Below are positions 33,627-45,174 of a stretch of DNA of 64,000 nucleotides, piece by piece (positions within the stretch are counted from its first letter, which is position 1; each line of letters opens with the position of its first letter). The translations under genes and the position numbers were made by a program. A model generated the notes under the pieces. The model was not told where the DNA came from. It made no database searches and worked only from the letters and a program-made list of their open reading frames with translations. Source of the DNA: Limonium bicolor (Eukaryota > Streptophyta > Magnoliopsida > Caryophyllales > Plumbaginaceae); the NCBI GenBank assembly GCA_023374045.1, contig CM041778.1, positions 291,501,533 through 291,565,532 of the forward strand, written 5' to 3'.

Positions 33627-33631
33627 AGGAT
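33627..33631 (+). repeat. Target-site duplication AGGAT (right)
   Basis: Identical to 23168-23172. The Athila-like host sequence resumes immediately after. Confidence 0.95.
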
Positions 33632-33848
33632 AACTAGTAGGAGTCTAGCCAAGACTATAAGACGGAAGCTAATTGGGAGGTAACCCAGTTGTTAATTTTT
33701 ATTTTATTTTGTTTTTATTTTTGTTTGGTAGTTTTATTTAGTGCATAATTTTTTCCTAGGTTTATTTTGTTTTTTTCTTTTATTTAGAAGTGGTAATGGT
33801 GTCTGTGCTTTTAATGCAACACTTTTAGCATTTTTGTGGTAGTTGTGA
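33632..33848 (+). other. Athila-like host sequence resuming after the Tat insertion
   Basis: Continues the element interrupted at 23172. It contains the two-hairpin module (AGTCT/AGACT at 33642-33656, then TGGG-AGGTAA-CCCA at 33674-33687) also found at 57421-57469 and 39675-39726. T-rich sequence follows until homology switches at about 33849. Confidence 0.7.
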
Positions 33849-34566
33849 GTGGTAATGCTTGACGTGGAGAAGAACTTCTTCTTCTGCTGATATGTCAAGT
33901 CTGGAGGAACAATGCCCTTGGCTAGGTAGTTTGCAATATCAGCATACCAAGGGTCCGTAGAACGACTGATCATGTACACAAACTCATCAAGGAAAACTCA
34001 TTGATCAGCCTGCATCATCTGGAACTTCCATACGGATAATGATCCGCTACTCCGTTCTGCGCTCCAGGTTTGTCTCAATCTCAATGTCAAATTCCCTGCA
34101 AAAGCAATCCATCTGATCAAACGAGGTTTAGCGTCAACCTTTCCAAAGAGATACCTGAGAGCGGAGTGCGGTGGCACGATGACTTTGCTGCCAATGATGT
34201 ACGGTCAAACTTAGCACAAGCAAAGACAATCGCCAGCAGCTCGCTCCTTCTCCGTCGTGGCGTAGTTCTTCTGCGCCTCATTCATAGTCTTACTAGCATA
34301 GTAGACTATCCTCAACACCTTGTCATGCCTCTGCCCCAAAGCTGCTCCAGTGCGTAATCGCTGGCATCACACATTATCTCAAAAGTAATGACCAATCAGG
34401 AGCAACAATAATAGGTGCAGAAACCATTTAGCCTTGAGCAAATTAAAAGCATCTAAACACTCTTTCGTAAATTCAAATTAGCATCCTTAATTAACAAATC
34501 ACAAAGAGGCTTAGAGATCTTGGAGAAATCCTGACAAACGCCTATAAAACCTGCGTGACCGAGAAA
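33849..34566 (-). pseudogene. Duplicated Athila pol fragment (RNase H to linker)
   Basis: This matches 40915-41655 of the minus-strand Athila element in the same orientation. It encodes broken RNase H and linker sequence (DPWYADIANYLAKGIVPPDL on the minus strand at about 33880-33965). Relative to the longer copy it carries many 1-nt losses. Its left joint lies in 'ggtaatgcttga' and its right joint in 'gagaaaact', both shared with neighbouring sequence, which suggests microhomology-mediated rearrangement. Confidence 0.8.
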
Positions 34567-36745
34567 ACTTAGCAACTTTTACTCTGCACAACACGCATAC
34601 TGTCTGTGACTCATGAGGAATATCTCGACCCCTGCAAAACTCAAGTGTGAGGAAGAACATCTTCCTCAATCTATAACACCAGGTAAGTCCCAGTTCCAAC
34701 TTTAACTTAGTGATGTTCCGCTTTTGCTTGTGTTAAGGGTTAATTATTGCATATGCATCTACTATGATATAGCATGTTTTGAAAGCTCTTTTATCTGCTT
34801 TTCTTTATGACCAATGAGGACATTGCTCTCTTAAGTGTGAGGAAGGAAAGACATTTCCCTGAAAACATGCTAGTTGTTCTTTAAATGCCACACTTGCTTT
34901 TTGCTGCTCTAATGCCTGTGCACACCGAGTGAAATTAAACCAAGTGAAAACCGTAGGAATCTTTTTGCTTGATGAGGTTTGTATAAATAGTATTATTAAA
35001 AAAATACTCTCTTTCACTAAATCTGGTAGATTGGCTAGTTGTGGAAACCAGATTATTTTAGCTTGGGATTTTGGAAATGAAGTGAATGTTTGGATTGAAA
35101 AGGATAAGGCAAGGTACTCCACTGATCAATTTTTTTTTTTCCTAACAATAGCAGGCCTCGTTTATCCGGTTATTAAGTCTTAGGGTCCTTAACACCTATC
35201 TACCTAAGGTCTCGGGATCTGGGATAGTTGGCCCAACACCATCTCAAGGATAGAGAGAAAAGTCTGGGTTATGAATAACTCTGCAAGATCTCAAATATTA
35301 GTTTGTTTGATACATAATTCTTGAAGACGAATACTTTCAAAAGAGATAATTGCAGTTAAAATTATGCTTCTGATCATGAGTGTGTGGTGTTAAAAGTTAT
35401 TGCGGAATAAGACATTACTTCACACCCTTGTCATCCAAAGGTTAGAGGAATGGAAATTGGTGAAAGTCCCAAGCTAAGCTAACTTGTTTTCTGAATCAAG
35501 TTTTTTCTATGCTTTTACAAAATTGTTCCTCTTTCTCTGTGTTTATTGAATTCTTTTACAACATTTACCATCACACACAAAAAACCCCCAATTTCCTGTT
35601 ATTTACATATTCTTGTTTTGTGTAAGTAGGTTAAATCTCGGAGTATTCCCTGAGTATCGAACCAAAGGAGGCAGTGTCTAGTTTAATTTCTACTTACACA
35701 CAACAAGAATAATGTAAATAACAGGAAATGGGGGTTTTGTGTTGATGGTAAATGTTGAAAAGAGTTCAATAAACACAGTGAAAGAGGAACAATTTTGTAA
35801 AAACTAGAGAAACTAGATTGCAGAAAACAAGTTAGCTTAGCTTGGAACTTTCCACCAATTTTCATTCCTCTAACCTTTGGATGACAAGGGGTGTGAATAA
35901 TGCCTTATTCCGCAATACCTTTAACACCACACACTCATGATCAGAAGCATAATTTTAACTGCAATTATCTCTTTTGAAAGTATTCGTCTTCAAGAATTAT
36001 GTATCAAACAAACTAATATTTGAGATCTTGCAGAGTTATTCCATAACCCAGACTTTTCTCTCTATCCTTGAGATGGTGTTGGGCCAACTATCCCAGATCC
36101 CGAGACCTTAGTAGATAGGTGTTAAGGCACCCTTAAGACTTAATAACCGGATAGACGAGGCCTGCTATTGTTAGGAAAAAAATTTGATCAGTGGAGTACC
36201 TTGCCTTATCCTTTTCATTCCAAACATTCACTTCATTTCCAAAATCCCAAGCTAAAATAATCTGGTTTCCACAACTAGCCATCTACCAGATTTTAGTGAA
36301 AGAGAGTATTTTTAAATTATATTATTTTACACAAACCTCATCAAGCAAAAAGATTCCTACGGTTTTCACTTGGTTTAATTTCACTCGGTGTGCACAGGCA
36401 TTAGAGCAGCAAAAGCAAGTGTGGCATTTAAAGAACAATAGCATGTTTTCAGGGAAATGTCTTTCCTTCCTCACACTTAAGAGGAGCAATGTCCTCATTG
36501 GTCATAAAAGAAAAGCAGTTTAAAGAGCTTTCAAAACATGCTATACTCATAGTAGATGTATGCAATAATTAACCCTTAACGCAAGCAAAAGCGGAACATC
36601 ACTAAGTTAAAGTTGGAACTGAGACACCTGGTGTTATAGATGAGGAAGATGTTCTTCCTCACACTTGAAGTTTTTGCAGGGGTCGAGATATTACCATGAG
36701 TCACAGACAGTATGCGTGTGTGCAGAGTAAAAGTTGCTAAGTTTC
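34562..36745. repeat. Large palindrome with about 1.05-kb arms
   Basis: 34562-35631 and 35691-36745 are inverse copies of Athila 3' non-coding sequence, separated by about 60 bp. That spacer ('aaatctcggagtattccc...') is LTR-derived and matches 46850-46905. Arms differ by substitutions and 1-nt indels. No gene is present. Each arm carries AAGTGTGAGGAAG polypurine-like motifs (about 34647 and 34835, mirrored at about 36470 and 36660). Confidence 0.85.
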
Positions 36746-37130
36746 ACTGGCATGTACAACCACATAATAAAGTGCATTAACTCGAACGATAGGGAATATT
36801 TGAATCGTATGAGTATATTTAGAGAAAGAATACTCTCCATAATTCAAGCTTAGCAGACGTTCGCAAGTATGTGGTTCCATTTCCTGTACTTATAGCTGTT
36901 TGTTTCGCAGTAGAGGTGAAATGTAAATGAATCATTTAAGAACGCTGCACTGCTCAGAACATGAAATTAGCAATTAAGAATTTAAAACACTGCCTAATAT
37001 AACCATTACCACTTCACCTGGAGTCTCGTGTTTTACTGTTAGTTTTAACAAACAAAAGTAAAATAAGTCAAAGAAAAAAAAGTATAGAAAAACAACAAAA
37101 TAAAAGAAAGCAGTAAAGATAGGATGGCGG
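36746..37130 (-). other. 3' non-coding region of the minus Athila
   Basis: AT-rich, downstream of the broken ORF at 37131-38503 on the minus strand. I see no further feature. Confidence 0.5.
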
Positions 37131-38503
37131 TCACTGAGGCGGTGGTGGTGGCGGAGGTCTCGCTCCATCTAGGCCATGAGCATCGTAAGAGCTGGTAGTC
37201 TGGCCTGATGAGCTGATGCCTCTCTCTGGTGAGCAGATCCTGTGCCATGAACTGAGCAGTCTCTCACTGAAAAGCATCACTGCGCTCCAAGCGCTCTGAG
37301 CGTAGTTTGGGTGTCGCAGAGAGAAGCCTGCTCTGCCTGGAGGTGCCCCTAGTCTGGCGGATGTCATCTATGTCCCTCCATGCGCACCTGGCACTGCTGG
37401 ACATCCCCGACCTGCTAGACTGCAACATCCCCAAACTGCCTGCTCCATACCCCAAAGCGCTGCTCCATCCTCTGCTGCTGCTGGAGCAGGGAGTCCATCA
37501 TGGTCTGCATCTCTGGCGGGATGCTCATCACTGGGGGTATGGGAGGTGCCATAGTAGCAGTGGCCGCTGGAGTAGAGCTGGAACTGCAGAGGTGCCGGCG
37601 GATCCTAGGCCCGAGCTGCCCTTCATCCAGCTGCCATCATCCGACGACGAAGCCCCATCTTCTGAAGGTCCCGACGAGATGGGTGTCTCCCCCTCCCTCA
37701 TCTCAATATCATGAAGATCTCCTCTTGGAGGATGGAGGTAAGAAGATGCTGAATGAAGATGGAAAGATGGGGTGATCTTCTTCTTCTTCTTGTCTTCTGG
37801 TAAGTCACCACCTGTGCAGCTGCCTAAACATGACGAAGGGGATCGAAATCTGCTGAGATGGTGGAGGTGGTGCGGCCAAGAGATAGTCCAGGAGAAAACA
37901 TCCTCGTCAGAAGCATCATTTCCGGCATGAGGCCGGATCTGATGACTGAGGTCTCTACTATGGTCCCTCTGGGGAAGGGAAGGGAGGAGAGCATACGGGA
38001 ATACAGTCTTATTCTCCTCACCCCGTCGGCGAGTAGTACTCCCGACCGCTTGCAACCACCTAGACTTCTCTTCTAAGCTCGTCCTCCGTAAAATCTAGAT
38101 GTGTCCCTCCGTATTATCCGGGAGGAATAAAAATGGCAAAGTCTCAGGTTTACCTCCACTTGGAACTGGCGCACGTAGAGGTAATGCTGTTTGTCGTGTC
38201 TGATGCCACAACATTGGCGTAGAATTCTCGTACCAGCTCCGGAGAGACACCCTCGCCATGCGTCAGATGCTTCTGGCGCCCAAACCCTCAAAGATGTCGG
38301 TAAGACCAGTGGCAGCTGATGCTTCGGCGGTGATGCGCCGCTCGATGACAAAGGATCCACCCTGCTCATACCAGGCTCGGCGGTAGCAGATATAAGCCAT
38401 CAGGTCGGAGTGGGGTGGGGGCCGGCTCTGACTAGTCGTCAGGGCGTGGGTTCCTCGAAGAGGACCCCGTGCGTGTAGCACCTCCTCCTCTAGTGCGAGC
38501 CAT
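37131..38503 (-). pseudogene. Athila-borne plant transposon protein ORF (PF20167-like), broken
   Basis: The start MARTRGG is at 38503. Frames then alternate: SPELVREFYAN with YLYVRQFQVE matches the core block of the intact ORF at 14270-15514. A later block (TIVETSVIRSGLMPEMMLL, then FSPGLSLGRTTSTI) and a Ser-rich region follow. The C-terminus ends in a proline run (PPPPPPPQ) at 37131, like PRPPPPEQ in the other copy. It sits where Athila elements often carry an extra 'env-like' ORF. Multiple frameshifts are present. Confidence 0.6.
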
Positions 38504-39810
38504 CTATATGATAAACAAAAGCAGTAAGAAATCTAAATAGCAAGAAAAGAGAAGCAACAGACACACCAAACCCGAAAACCGGTCGAGCAGTAAGTTCTAT
38601 TTGAACACATTCTTGCACACAATTAATTTATAGTAACAAGCATTAAAACATCCAAACATAGCAAACAATATCATTAACAACAGAACATTAACCTAGAAGA
38701 TAATTTTAGAAAAATTGGAAAATTTCAACATGTCCGGATCTACGTCCGGTCAACTTAGCCGGACGCAGATCCGGACGCAGTCATAAACCCTAAAAAAATT
38801 TTGCCACGACAGACAGTTTGAAAGCTTCAATATGCAACCAGAATCTTCCAAATTTCCTGCAAAAGTCTCGTTTTTGCACCTCAACAAAATTAACAGCAAG
38901 AACCACCTACTAACTACCTAATGCACTGTAAATTGACTGAAATTTGAACTAAAAAAAACAAAAATTGGAACCTGGATTGATTTTTGGTTTCGAAAGTGTG
39001 GACAAGAAAGCGGCGACTAGGGGATGCGGTTTCGCCTGGGCACGACGGGGTTCCTACTGGCGCCGGCGGAGCAGGGGTGGTGGTGGTGGCGATATGGAGG
39101 AAGGGTGTCTGGGTTGCGAGTGCGTCAGGAGGAAAGAAGGAAGAGAGAAGAATAGAAAGAAAATAAGAAAGGAAATTAAACGCGGCCCCGAGTTAGTCGA
39201 GTCCGGTTGTCCGTCCGGATCCGGACGGATTAGGGATTTCAGGTGTTCGGCTTTCGTCCGGCTGGGTTTAGCCGGACCGTTGAAAAACTTCTTTTTTATA
39301 TTAATTAATTAACAACCATTAACCTAAACACCTTATTTATAAAAAGGAAATATTACCACAAATAATCAAAAAAAAAAAAACAAACACAAGAAATGTAGAA
39401 ATAAACTAGCAAGAGTGTTAAAGGACTCCCTGATCCGTGGTGAACATTGTCATGATATTTCCCCACACTTGAGTTCAGTTAGCATTAGAATTAAGTACCT
39501 GAAAGATTAAATCTGCAAAACCAGAAGAACTCAAGTGGAACCTGGCAGAGTTAGTTATTGAAATAGGGGAGTCGGGGCTCGTGCTGTAAATTGTAAAAAT
39601 TCTCAATAGATTAAAAGAAAATTATATCAAGTAATAGGAAAGTGTAAAAAGAAGGTGTAGAAGAGATTTTATACTGGTGGGTTGCCTCCCACCAAGCTGC
39701 CCATCTTTCGGTCTTTGGCTAGACCGTTCAATTGTGTACTCAGCATGGCGGGTTGTAAACAGTGATCACCGAGTGAACTTCGGCACTGTTACTACTCCAA
39801 ATAATGTTTT
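38504..39810 (-). other. Intergenic region between integrase and the extra ORF
   Basis: It holds CCGGAC-rich clusters (about 38735-38785 and 39204-39278), one AAGTGTGGGG motif on the minus strand near 39462-39472, and the two-hairpin module at 39675-39726 (TGGTGGG/CCCACCA and CGGTCT/AGACCG). Open stretches near 38965-39312 are GC-rich and not protein-like. Confidence 0.6.
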
Positions 39811-40874
39811 AGCTGGATCCGTTGACTTTGAATGTCTCACCTTCTGTGTTGATTAGATCAATGGCTCCATAAGGTGAGACACTTGTCACTATGAATGGCC
39901 GGACCAACGAGATTTTAACTTTCCTGGGAATAGTTTCAGGTGGGAGTTGAATAGAAGGACCTTATCCCCCATGTGAAATTCACGCTTGACCAACAGCTTA
40001 TCATGCCACCTCTTCGTCTTCTCCTTATAAATCTTGGCGTGTTCATAAGCTGCCTCTCTAAACTCCTCCAGATCACACAGCTGTAGCTTACGCTTCTCAC
40101 CAGCCTTTTGGAGATCAAAATTCAATGCCTTAATTGCCCAAAAAGATGTGTGCTCCAGCTCCACAGGTAAGTGACATGCCTTGCCATAAACCAACTTGTA
40201 TGGGCATACCTAAAGGTGTTTTAAAGGCAGTGCGGTATGCCCACAAGGCGTCATCTAACTTAAGGGACCAGTCTCGCCTCGAGGATGTGACAGATTTCTG
40301 GAGAATCCACTTAAGCTCCCTGTTGGTGATCTCAGCTTGTCCGTTCATTTGTGGATGATACGGTAGAGAAACCTTATGCCGGACACCATACTTCTGCAGA
40401 AGAGCTTCAAACTGTTTTTGCAGAAATGGGTGCCTCCGTCACTAATGATTGCTCGTGGGACACCAAAGTGGGTGAAGATATTCCTTTTAAAAACTTAAGC
40501 ACCACTCTTGCATCATTGGTAGGTGCTGCTATTGCTTTAGCCCACTTGGTGACATAATCTACTGCTACCAAGATGTAGAGGTTACCTTGAGAGTATGAAA
40601 ATGGGCCCATGAAATCAATGCCCCAAAGATCAAACAGTTCAACCTCCAAGATCGAATTTAATGACATCTCGTGACGTCTGGATAAATTCCCCTGCCTTTG
40701 ACATTGATCACAAGTGGAAACAAACTGATCAGTCCTTGTTCAAGTTCTTCCAGAAGAAGCCAGCCTCCAAAACTTTCGCGGCTGTCCTAGCCGGACCAAA
40801 ATGACCCCCTGCTTCTCTAGAATGGCAATGCGTCAGGATGTCTCTAGCTTCATTCTCAGATACACAACGACGAA
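39811..40874 (-). pseudogene. Athila integrase, broken
   Basis: On the minus strand: HHCC zinc module (HSREAGGHFG...FFW...STCDQCQ), core with first Asp in [10 protein letters not shown] (about 40610), the second Asp region damaged, then [18 protein letters not shown] holding the Glu (about 40340). The C-terminal part has [35 protein letters not shown] and, after a shift, GETFKVNG near 39815. Several frameshifts and stops are present. It would integrate the cDNA. Confidence 0.85.
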
Positions 40875-41640
40875 TCATACCATCTGCACAGACCTTAACA
40901 GAAACGGGTCATCCCAAAGGTAATGCTTGACCGTGGAGAAGAACTTCTTCTTCTGCTGATATGTCAAGTCTGGAGGAACAATGCCCTTGGCTAGGTAGTT
41001 TGCAATATCAGCATACCAAGGGTCCGTAGAACGACTGATCATGTAGACACAACTCACCAGGGAAATACTCATTGATCAGCCTGCCATCATCTGGAACTTC
41101 CATACGGGATAAGTGATCCGCTACTCCGTTCTGCGCTCCAGGTTTGTCTCTAATCTCAATGTCAATTCCTGCAAAAGCAAAATCCATCTGATCAAACGAT
41201 GTTTAGCGTCAACCTTTCCAAAGAGATACCTGAGTGCGGAGTGGTCGGTGTGCACGATGACTTTGCTGCCAATGATGTACGGTCGAAACTTATCACAAGC
41301 AAAGACAATCGCCAGCAGCTCCTTCTCCGTCGTGGTGTAGTTCTTCTGCGCCTCATTCATAGTCTTACTAGCATAGTAGACTATCCTCAACACCTTGTCA
41401 TGCCTCTGCCCCAAAGCTGCTCCCAGTGTGTAATCGCTGGCATCACACATTATCTCAAAAGGTAATGACCAATCAGGAGCAACAATAATAGGTGCAGAAA
41501 CCAATTTAGCCTTGAGCAAATTAAAAGAATCTAAGCACTCTTTCGTAAATTCAAATTTAGCATCCTTAATTAACAAATCATAAAGAGGCTTAGAGATCTT
41601 GGAGAAATCCTTAACAAAACGCCTATAAAAACTTGCGTGA
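40875..41640 (-). pseudogene. Athila RNase H and linker
   Basis: Continuous with RT in the 41121-41846 frame: [56 protein letters not shown] and [14 protein letters not shown]. The catalytic Asp and Glu positions (CDAS, EKELLA, HTDH) are intact. A frame break near 41121 precedes the integrase linker DPWYADIANYLAKG at 40875-41072. Confidence 0.88.
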
Positions 41641-42445
41641 CCGAGAAAACTCTGAACATCCTTTACCGACGATGGTGGTGGTAGCTGCTCTATTACTTCA
41701 ATCTTTGATTTGTCTACCTCGATCCCTTTCTTAGAAATCTTATGTCCGAGCACGATGCCTTCCTGTACCATGAAGTGGCACTTCTCCCAATTGAGCACCA
41801 AGTTAGTTTCCTTGCATCTAGCTAAGATTAAATCCAAGTTTCTCAAACATGAATCAAAAGTTGGTCCAAGATAGAAAAATCATCCATAAAGATTTCGATG
41901 CACTTTTCAATAAAATCAGCAAAGATAGCAGTCATGCATCGTTGAAATGTAGCTGGTGCATTACACAAACCAAAGGGCATGCGTCGATAAGCATAAGTAC
42001 CATACGGACATGTAAAAGTGGTTTTCTCTTGGTCTTCCTTAGCAATTGGAATCTGAAAATAACCAGAGTAACCATCTAAGAAACAATAATATTCTTGTCC
42101 TGCAAGCCTCTCTAGCATCTGGTCAATAAAAGGAAGGGGAAATGGTCCTTCCTAGTGGCGGCATTTAATTTCCTATAATCAATGCAAACTCTATGCCCGG
42201 TAATAGTACGCTGAGGAATTAATTCACCTTTATCATTAGGCACCACAGTTAAACCTCCTTTCTTAGGTACGACCTGTGTAGGACTTACCCATTCGCTGTC
42301 AGAAATGGGGTAGATGATACCTGCATCCAAGAGCTTGATAACCTCCTTCTTAACCACCTCTTTCATGTGCGGGTTCAGTCTTCGCTGAGGCTGTCTCGTT
42401 GGTTTGTCATTCTCCTCAAGGTAAATGCGGTGAGTGCAGAACATA
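41641..42445 (-). pseudogene. pol: Athila reverse transcriptase (main part)
   Basis: Frames on the minus strand give RRLNPHMKEVVKKEVIKLLD, WVSPTQVVPKKGG, TGHRVCIDYRKLNAATRKDH (42112-42445), then YYCFLDGYSGYFQI, RRMPFGLCNAPATFQRCM and the catalytic FMDD (41843-42118), then [17 protein letters not shown] (41640-41846). Order and motifs are complete. Two frame breaks lie at about 42115 and 41845. The N-terminal RT segment is beyond the hAT insertion at 43776-43964. Confidence 0.9.
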
Positions 42446-42453
42446 GGGGCAAT
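42446..42453. repeat. hAT target-site duplication GGGGCAAT (left)
   Basis: Identical to 43768-43775. An 8-bp duplication is diagnostic of the hAT superfamily. Confidence 0.95.
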
Positions 42454-43767
42454 TAGACCTGGCAATTTGGGTCGCTAGGTCGGGTTGATATCAACCCTAA
42501 CCCAACCCATTTAAAATATCATCAACCCATGCCCAACCCAAAAATGGATGGGTCAGAAAATCATGACCCTAACCCAACCCGTTTAAAATCCTTCAACCCT
42601 AACCCAACCCCCCCAACCCATTTTTTAAGCATACAATATTTAGATGGATTAGGAGTAGACTTTAATATTAAAAATCCAAACATCACAAGTGCTAACTAAT
42701 TAGGATGAAACAAAAGGAAGAGAAGTAATCTTGCTTGATCGACCCAACTTTAAACGAATTTCATGTTATGCAAAGACTGTAAAAGTACTACATCAATTTC
42801 CCATGAATAGAATAACACATACTTTTTCCATAAGTTCATATTTATCAATCTGAGCATAATGCTCTACCACTGTTGGGGAGGAATCCTATCTAGATATGCA
42901 CATGATCATAGTGCCCTTAATAAAGAGGGAACGAAAATGAAAATCTTCATTATGCATTAGAGAAAAATACTAAAGACAAATCTTCTAAAGTTAGAAATAA
43001 TTTATAAACTGAGAGCTCAAAGCCTCAAACTATGACTAATAGTTTTAAAAATAATTACACCTGTTTAAAATGAGTGCTCATGCCTGAGAAAAGTAAAATC
43101 ATAATCACTTAATCGTTACCAACAGTTGAGAAACTTCTATGCAGCACGCTATCCGTATTGTTGGCTTCAGAATTCACTAAGAGGTCTATAATCAAGATCT
43201 TGCTTACAAAAAATACATATCACCTACTTTTGTTCACCATTCTAGAAAATCTAAACATACATATGTTCTCAAGAACAACTATGGCAGTGAGAATAAGAAA
43301 AACAAACCTTGGGCAGAGATGAAGAGCGACATAGACATGAACAACGACGTAGAGAAGAAAAATGGATGTGAGTCTATAACGAGAGTATTTGAGTTTTCAA
43401 CATTATGTTAAGGTCTGGTTAGGCCCTTTGTTTGATATGCAGCTGGTTAGGCCGTTTGTGTAGTTAAAATTATGTGATATTATTAAAGGTAGGAGTAGGA
43501 TAGTCCAACTGCACTTGGGCTTAAGGCTAAGATATAGTTTCATCTGAAAATAATATATATATAATTGTGAATTAATTATTAACAAATATATTTTCGGGTT
43601 TCGGGTTGGGTCATGGGTTATGATCTCTACCCTAACCCAACCCACAAATTAGCTTATGACCCTAACCCAACCCAAAAATAGATGGGTCAATAATCAAGAC
43701 CCTAACCCGTAAAAATATGGGTTGGGTTTGGGTTGGGTTTCGGGTTGGGTCAAAATTGCCAGGTCTA
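42454..43767. mobile_element. Non-autonomous hAT transposon (1314 bp)
   Basis: Perfect 15-bp terminal inverted repeats (TAGACCTGGCAATTT and its complement) are flanked by the 8-bp duplication GGGGCAAT. Both subterminal regions are packed with ACCCTAACCCAACCC-type words on the plus strand at the left (42491-42620) and in both directions at the right (43590-43750). The centre (about 42620-43560) is AT-rich with no transposase frame, so movement needed an enzyme from elsewhere. It sits inside RT coding sequence; the target gene was therefore already resident. Confidence 0.92.
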
Positions 43768-43775
43768 GGGGCAAT
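43768..43775. repeat. hAT target-site duplication GGGGCAAT (right)
   Basis: Matches 42446-42453 exactly. Confidence 0.95.
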
Positions 43776-44097
43776 GCCTTTGATATCACCAATGGACCAC
43801 CCTAGTGCCTCTTTGTTCCTCTTTAAAACCTGCAACAAGGCTTCCTCCTGTTCATTGGTTAAACTATTAGAAATAATGACAGGCAAATCAGATGGAGGAA
43901 CTAAGAAAAAATATTTAAGGTGACTAGGAAGAGGGTTAATTTCAAGGGAAGGTGGTGAGTCCACAGAAGGAGTTAGTGTCTTTGGAACTCGGTCCAGCGT
44001 TCCTCTTCGATTATGTGGTTCTTCCTATATGGCCTCCAGCAGCAAGCTGAAATGCTGCAACAAATCTCAGAATCATCATGAGCTGTTTCTATGGATT
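43776..44097 (-). pseudogene. Athila protease-RT linker and RT N-terminus
   Basis: On the minus strand the frame at 43776-43964 reads PPSLEINPLPSHLKYFFLVP, NSLTNEQEEALLQVLKRNK and GWSIGDIKGIAP, the conserved lead-in to Athila RT, cut by the hAT element. 43965-44097 is frame-broken linker. Confidence 0.85.
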
Positions 44098-45174
44098 CTA
44101 CCAACACTTCTCCAATGCATCCAGCTCCGTGGGGCTGTAAGAATAGTCCTGCATCAAGGTATCAATACAATCTAAACTGAAACAAGCATGAACATCAGAA
44201 GGGTGGGTATTAGCCTTGGTCATATCAAATACAAGCTGCTCATCATGTAACCGTAGTATAATCTTCCCTCCTTCAACATCAATGAGGGTCCTTGCTGTAT
44301 GCATGAATGGTCGACCTAAGATAAGTGGTACTACCTTGTCCTCCTCCATGTCTAAAATAACAAAGTCAGCAGGGAAAGCAAAAGTACCAACCGAAACAAT
44401 TAAATCCCTTACCACCCCTTTAGGTAGGATGATTGACCTATCAGCTAATTGCAGAGTAATTCGGGTAGGTTCACATTCTCCTAAACCAAGCTTCAAATAC
44501 ATTGATAAGGGCATTAAATTAATACTCGCACCTAAGTCACATAAACCCTAACCATATTGCACATTACCTATCGCGCAAGGTATGACCGGAGTACCTGGAT
44601 AATCAAGCTTAGGTGGAAGCTTCTTCGAAAGGACGGCTGAAACGCTCTCGGTAAGCTGCACAGTATCCTTCTCCACTAAAGACCATCTATTGGACAGGAT
44701 GTCCTTCATGAACTTCGCATATATCGGCATCTGCTTCAACGCTTCAGAAAAAGGAATGTTAATGGTTAGTTTCTTAAAGATACTTAAGAACTTACCAAAC
44801 TGCTCATCCAGGTCTCTCTTCTTCAACCGGTTTGGAAAAGGAACTGGTGCTTCATCAACTGTGCGGCGTGGAGGTGTGGAAATTCTAGGAGTTTTGCTAA
44901 TCGCCGCCTCCTCTTCGACTGGTTCCTCCTGAGAACCTGCTGGTGTAGTGTCTTCATTTCGCTCAACATTAGGAAGAGGAGCCTCAGCTTCAGGGATCAC
45001 CGGATCAAGCTGTGTACCACTCCTCAACGTGATTGCCTTGGCATGCTCTCTCGGGTTCTGCTCTGACTGACTGGGCAAAGAACCCAAAGGACGCTGAGCT
45101 AACTGCTGCGATATCTGAGATAGCTGAGTCTCGATGTTCCTATTGAATGTCCTTTGATCATTGTTGAAGGTCCT
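44098..45174 (-). pseudogene. Athila protease region
   Basis: This stays in the same frame as gag, reached through a TAG at 45175-45177. It reads NPREHAKAITLRSGTQLD, a Pro/Glu-rich linker, and LSIFKKLTINIPFSEALKQM, then a second in-frame TAG near 44545. The protease motif follows: LCDLGASINLMPLS (DLGAS, the Athila variant of the Asp active site), then VILDMEEDKVVPLILGRPFM. The frame ends at a TAG at 44098. Confidence 0.85.

Noticed and set aside
38965..39312. GC-rich plus-strand frame as a gene
   Set aside because: It lies in a non-coding Athila interval with CCGGAC clusters and poly-Gly/Arg composition. No domain and no support from the neighbouring minus-strand genes.
42491..43750. Interstitial telomere repeats
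   Set aside because: The words are ACCCTAACCCAACCC variants confined to the ends of a hAT element with clear TIRs and an 8-bp duplication, not a telomere fusion.
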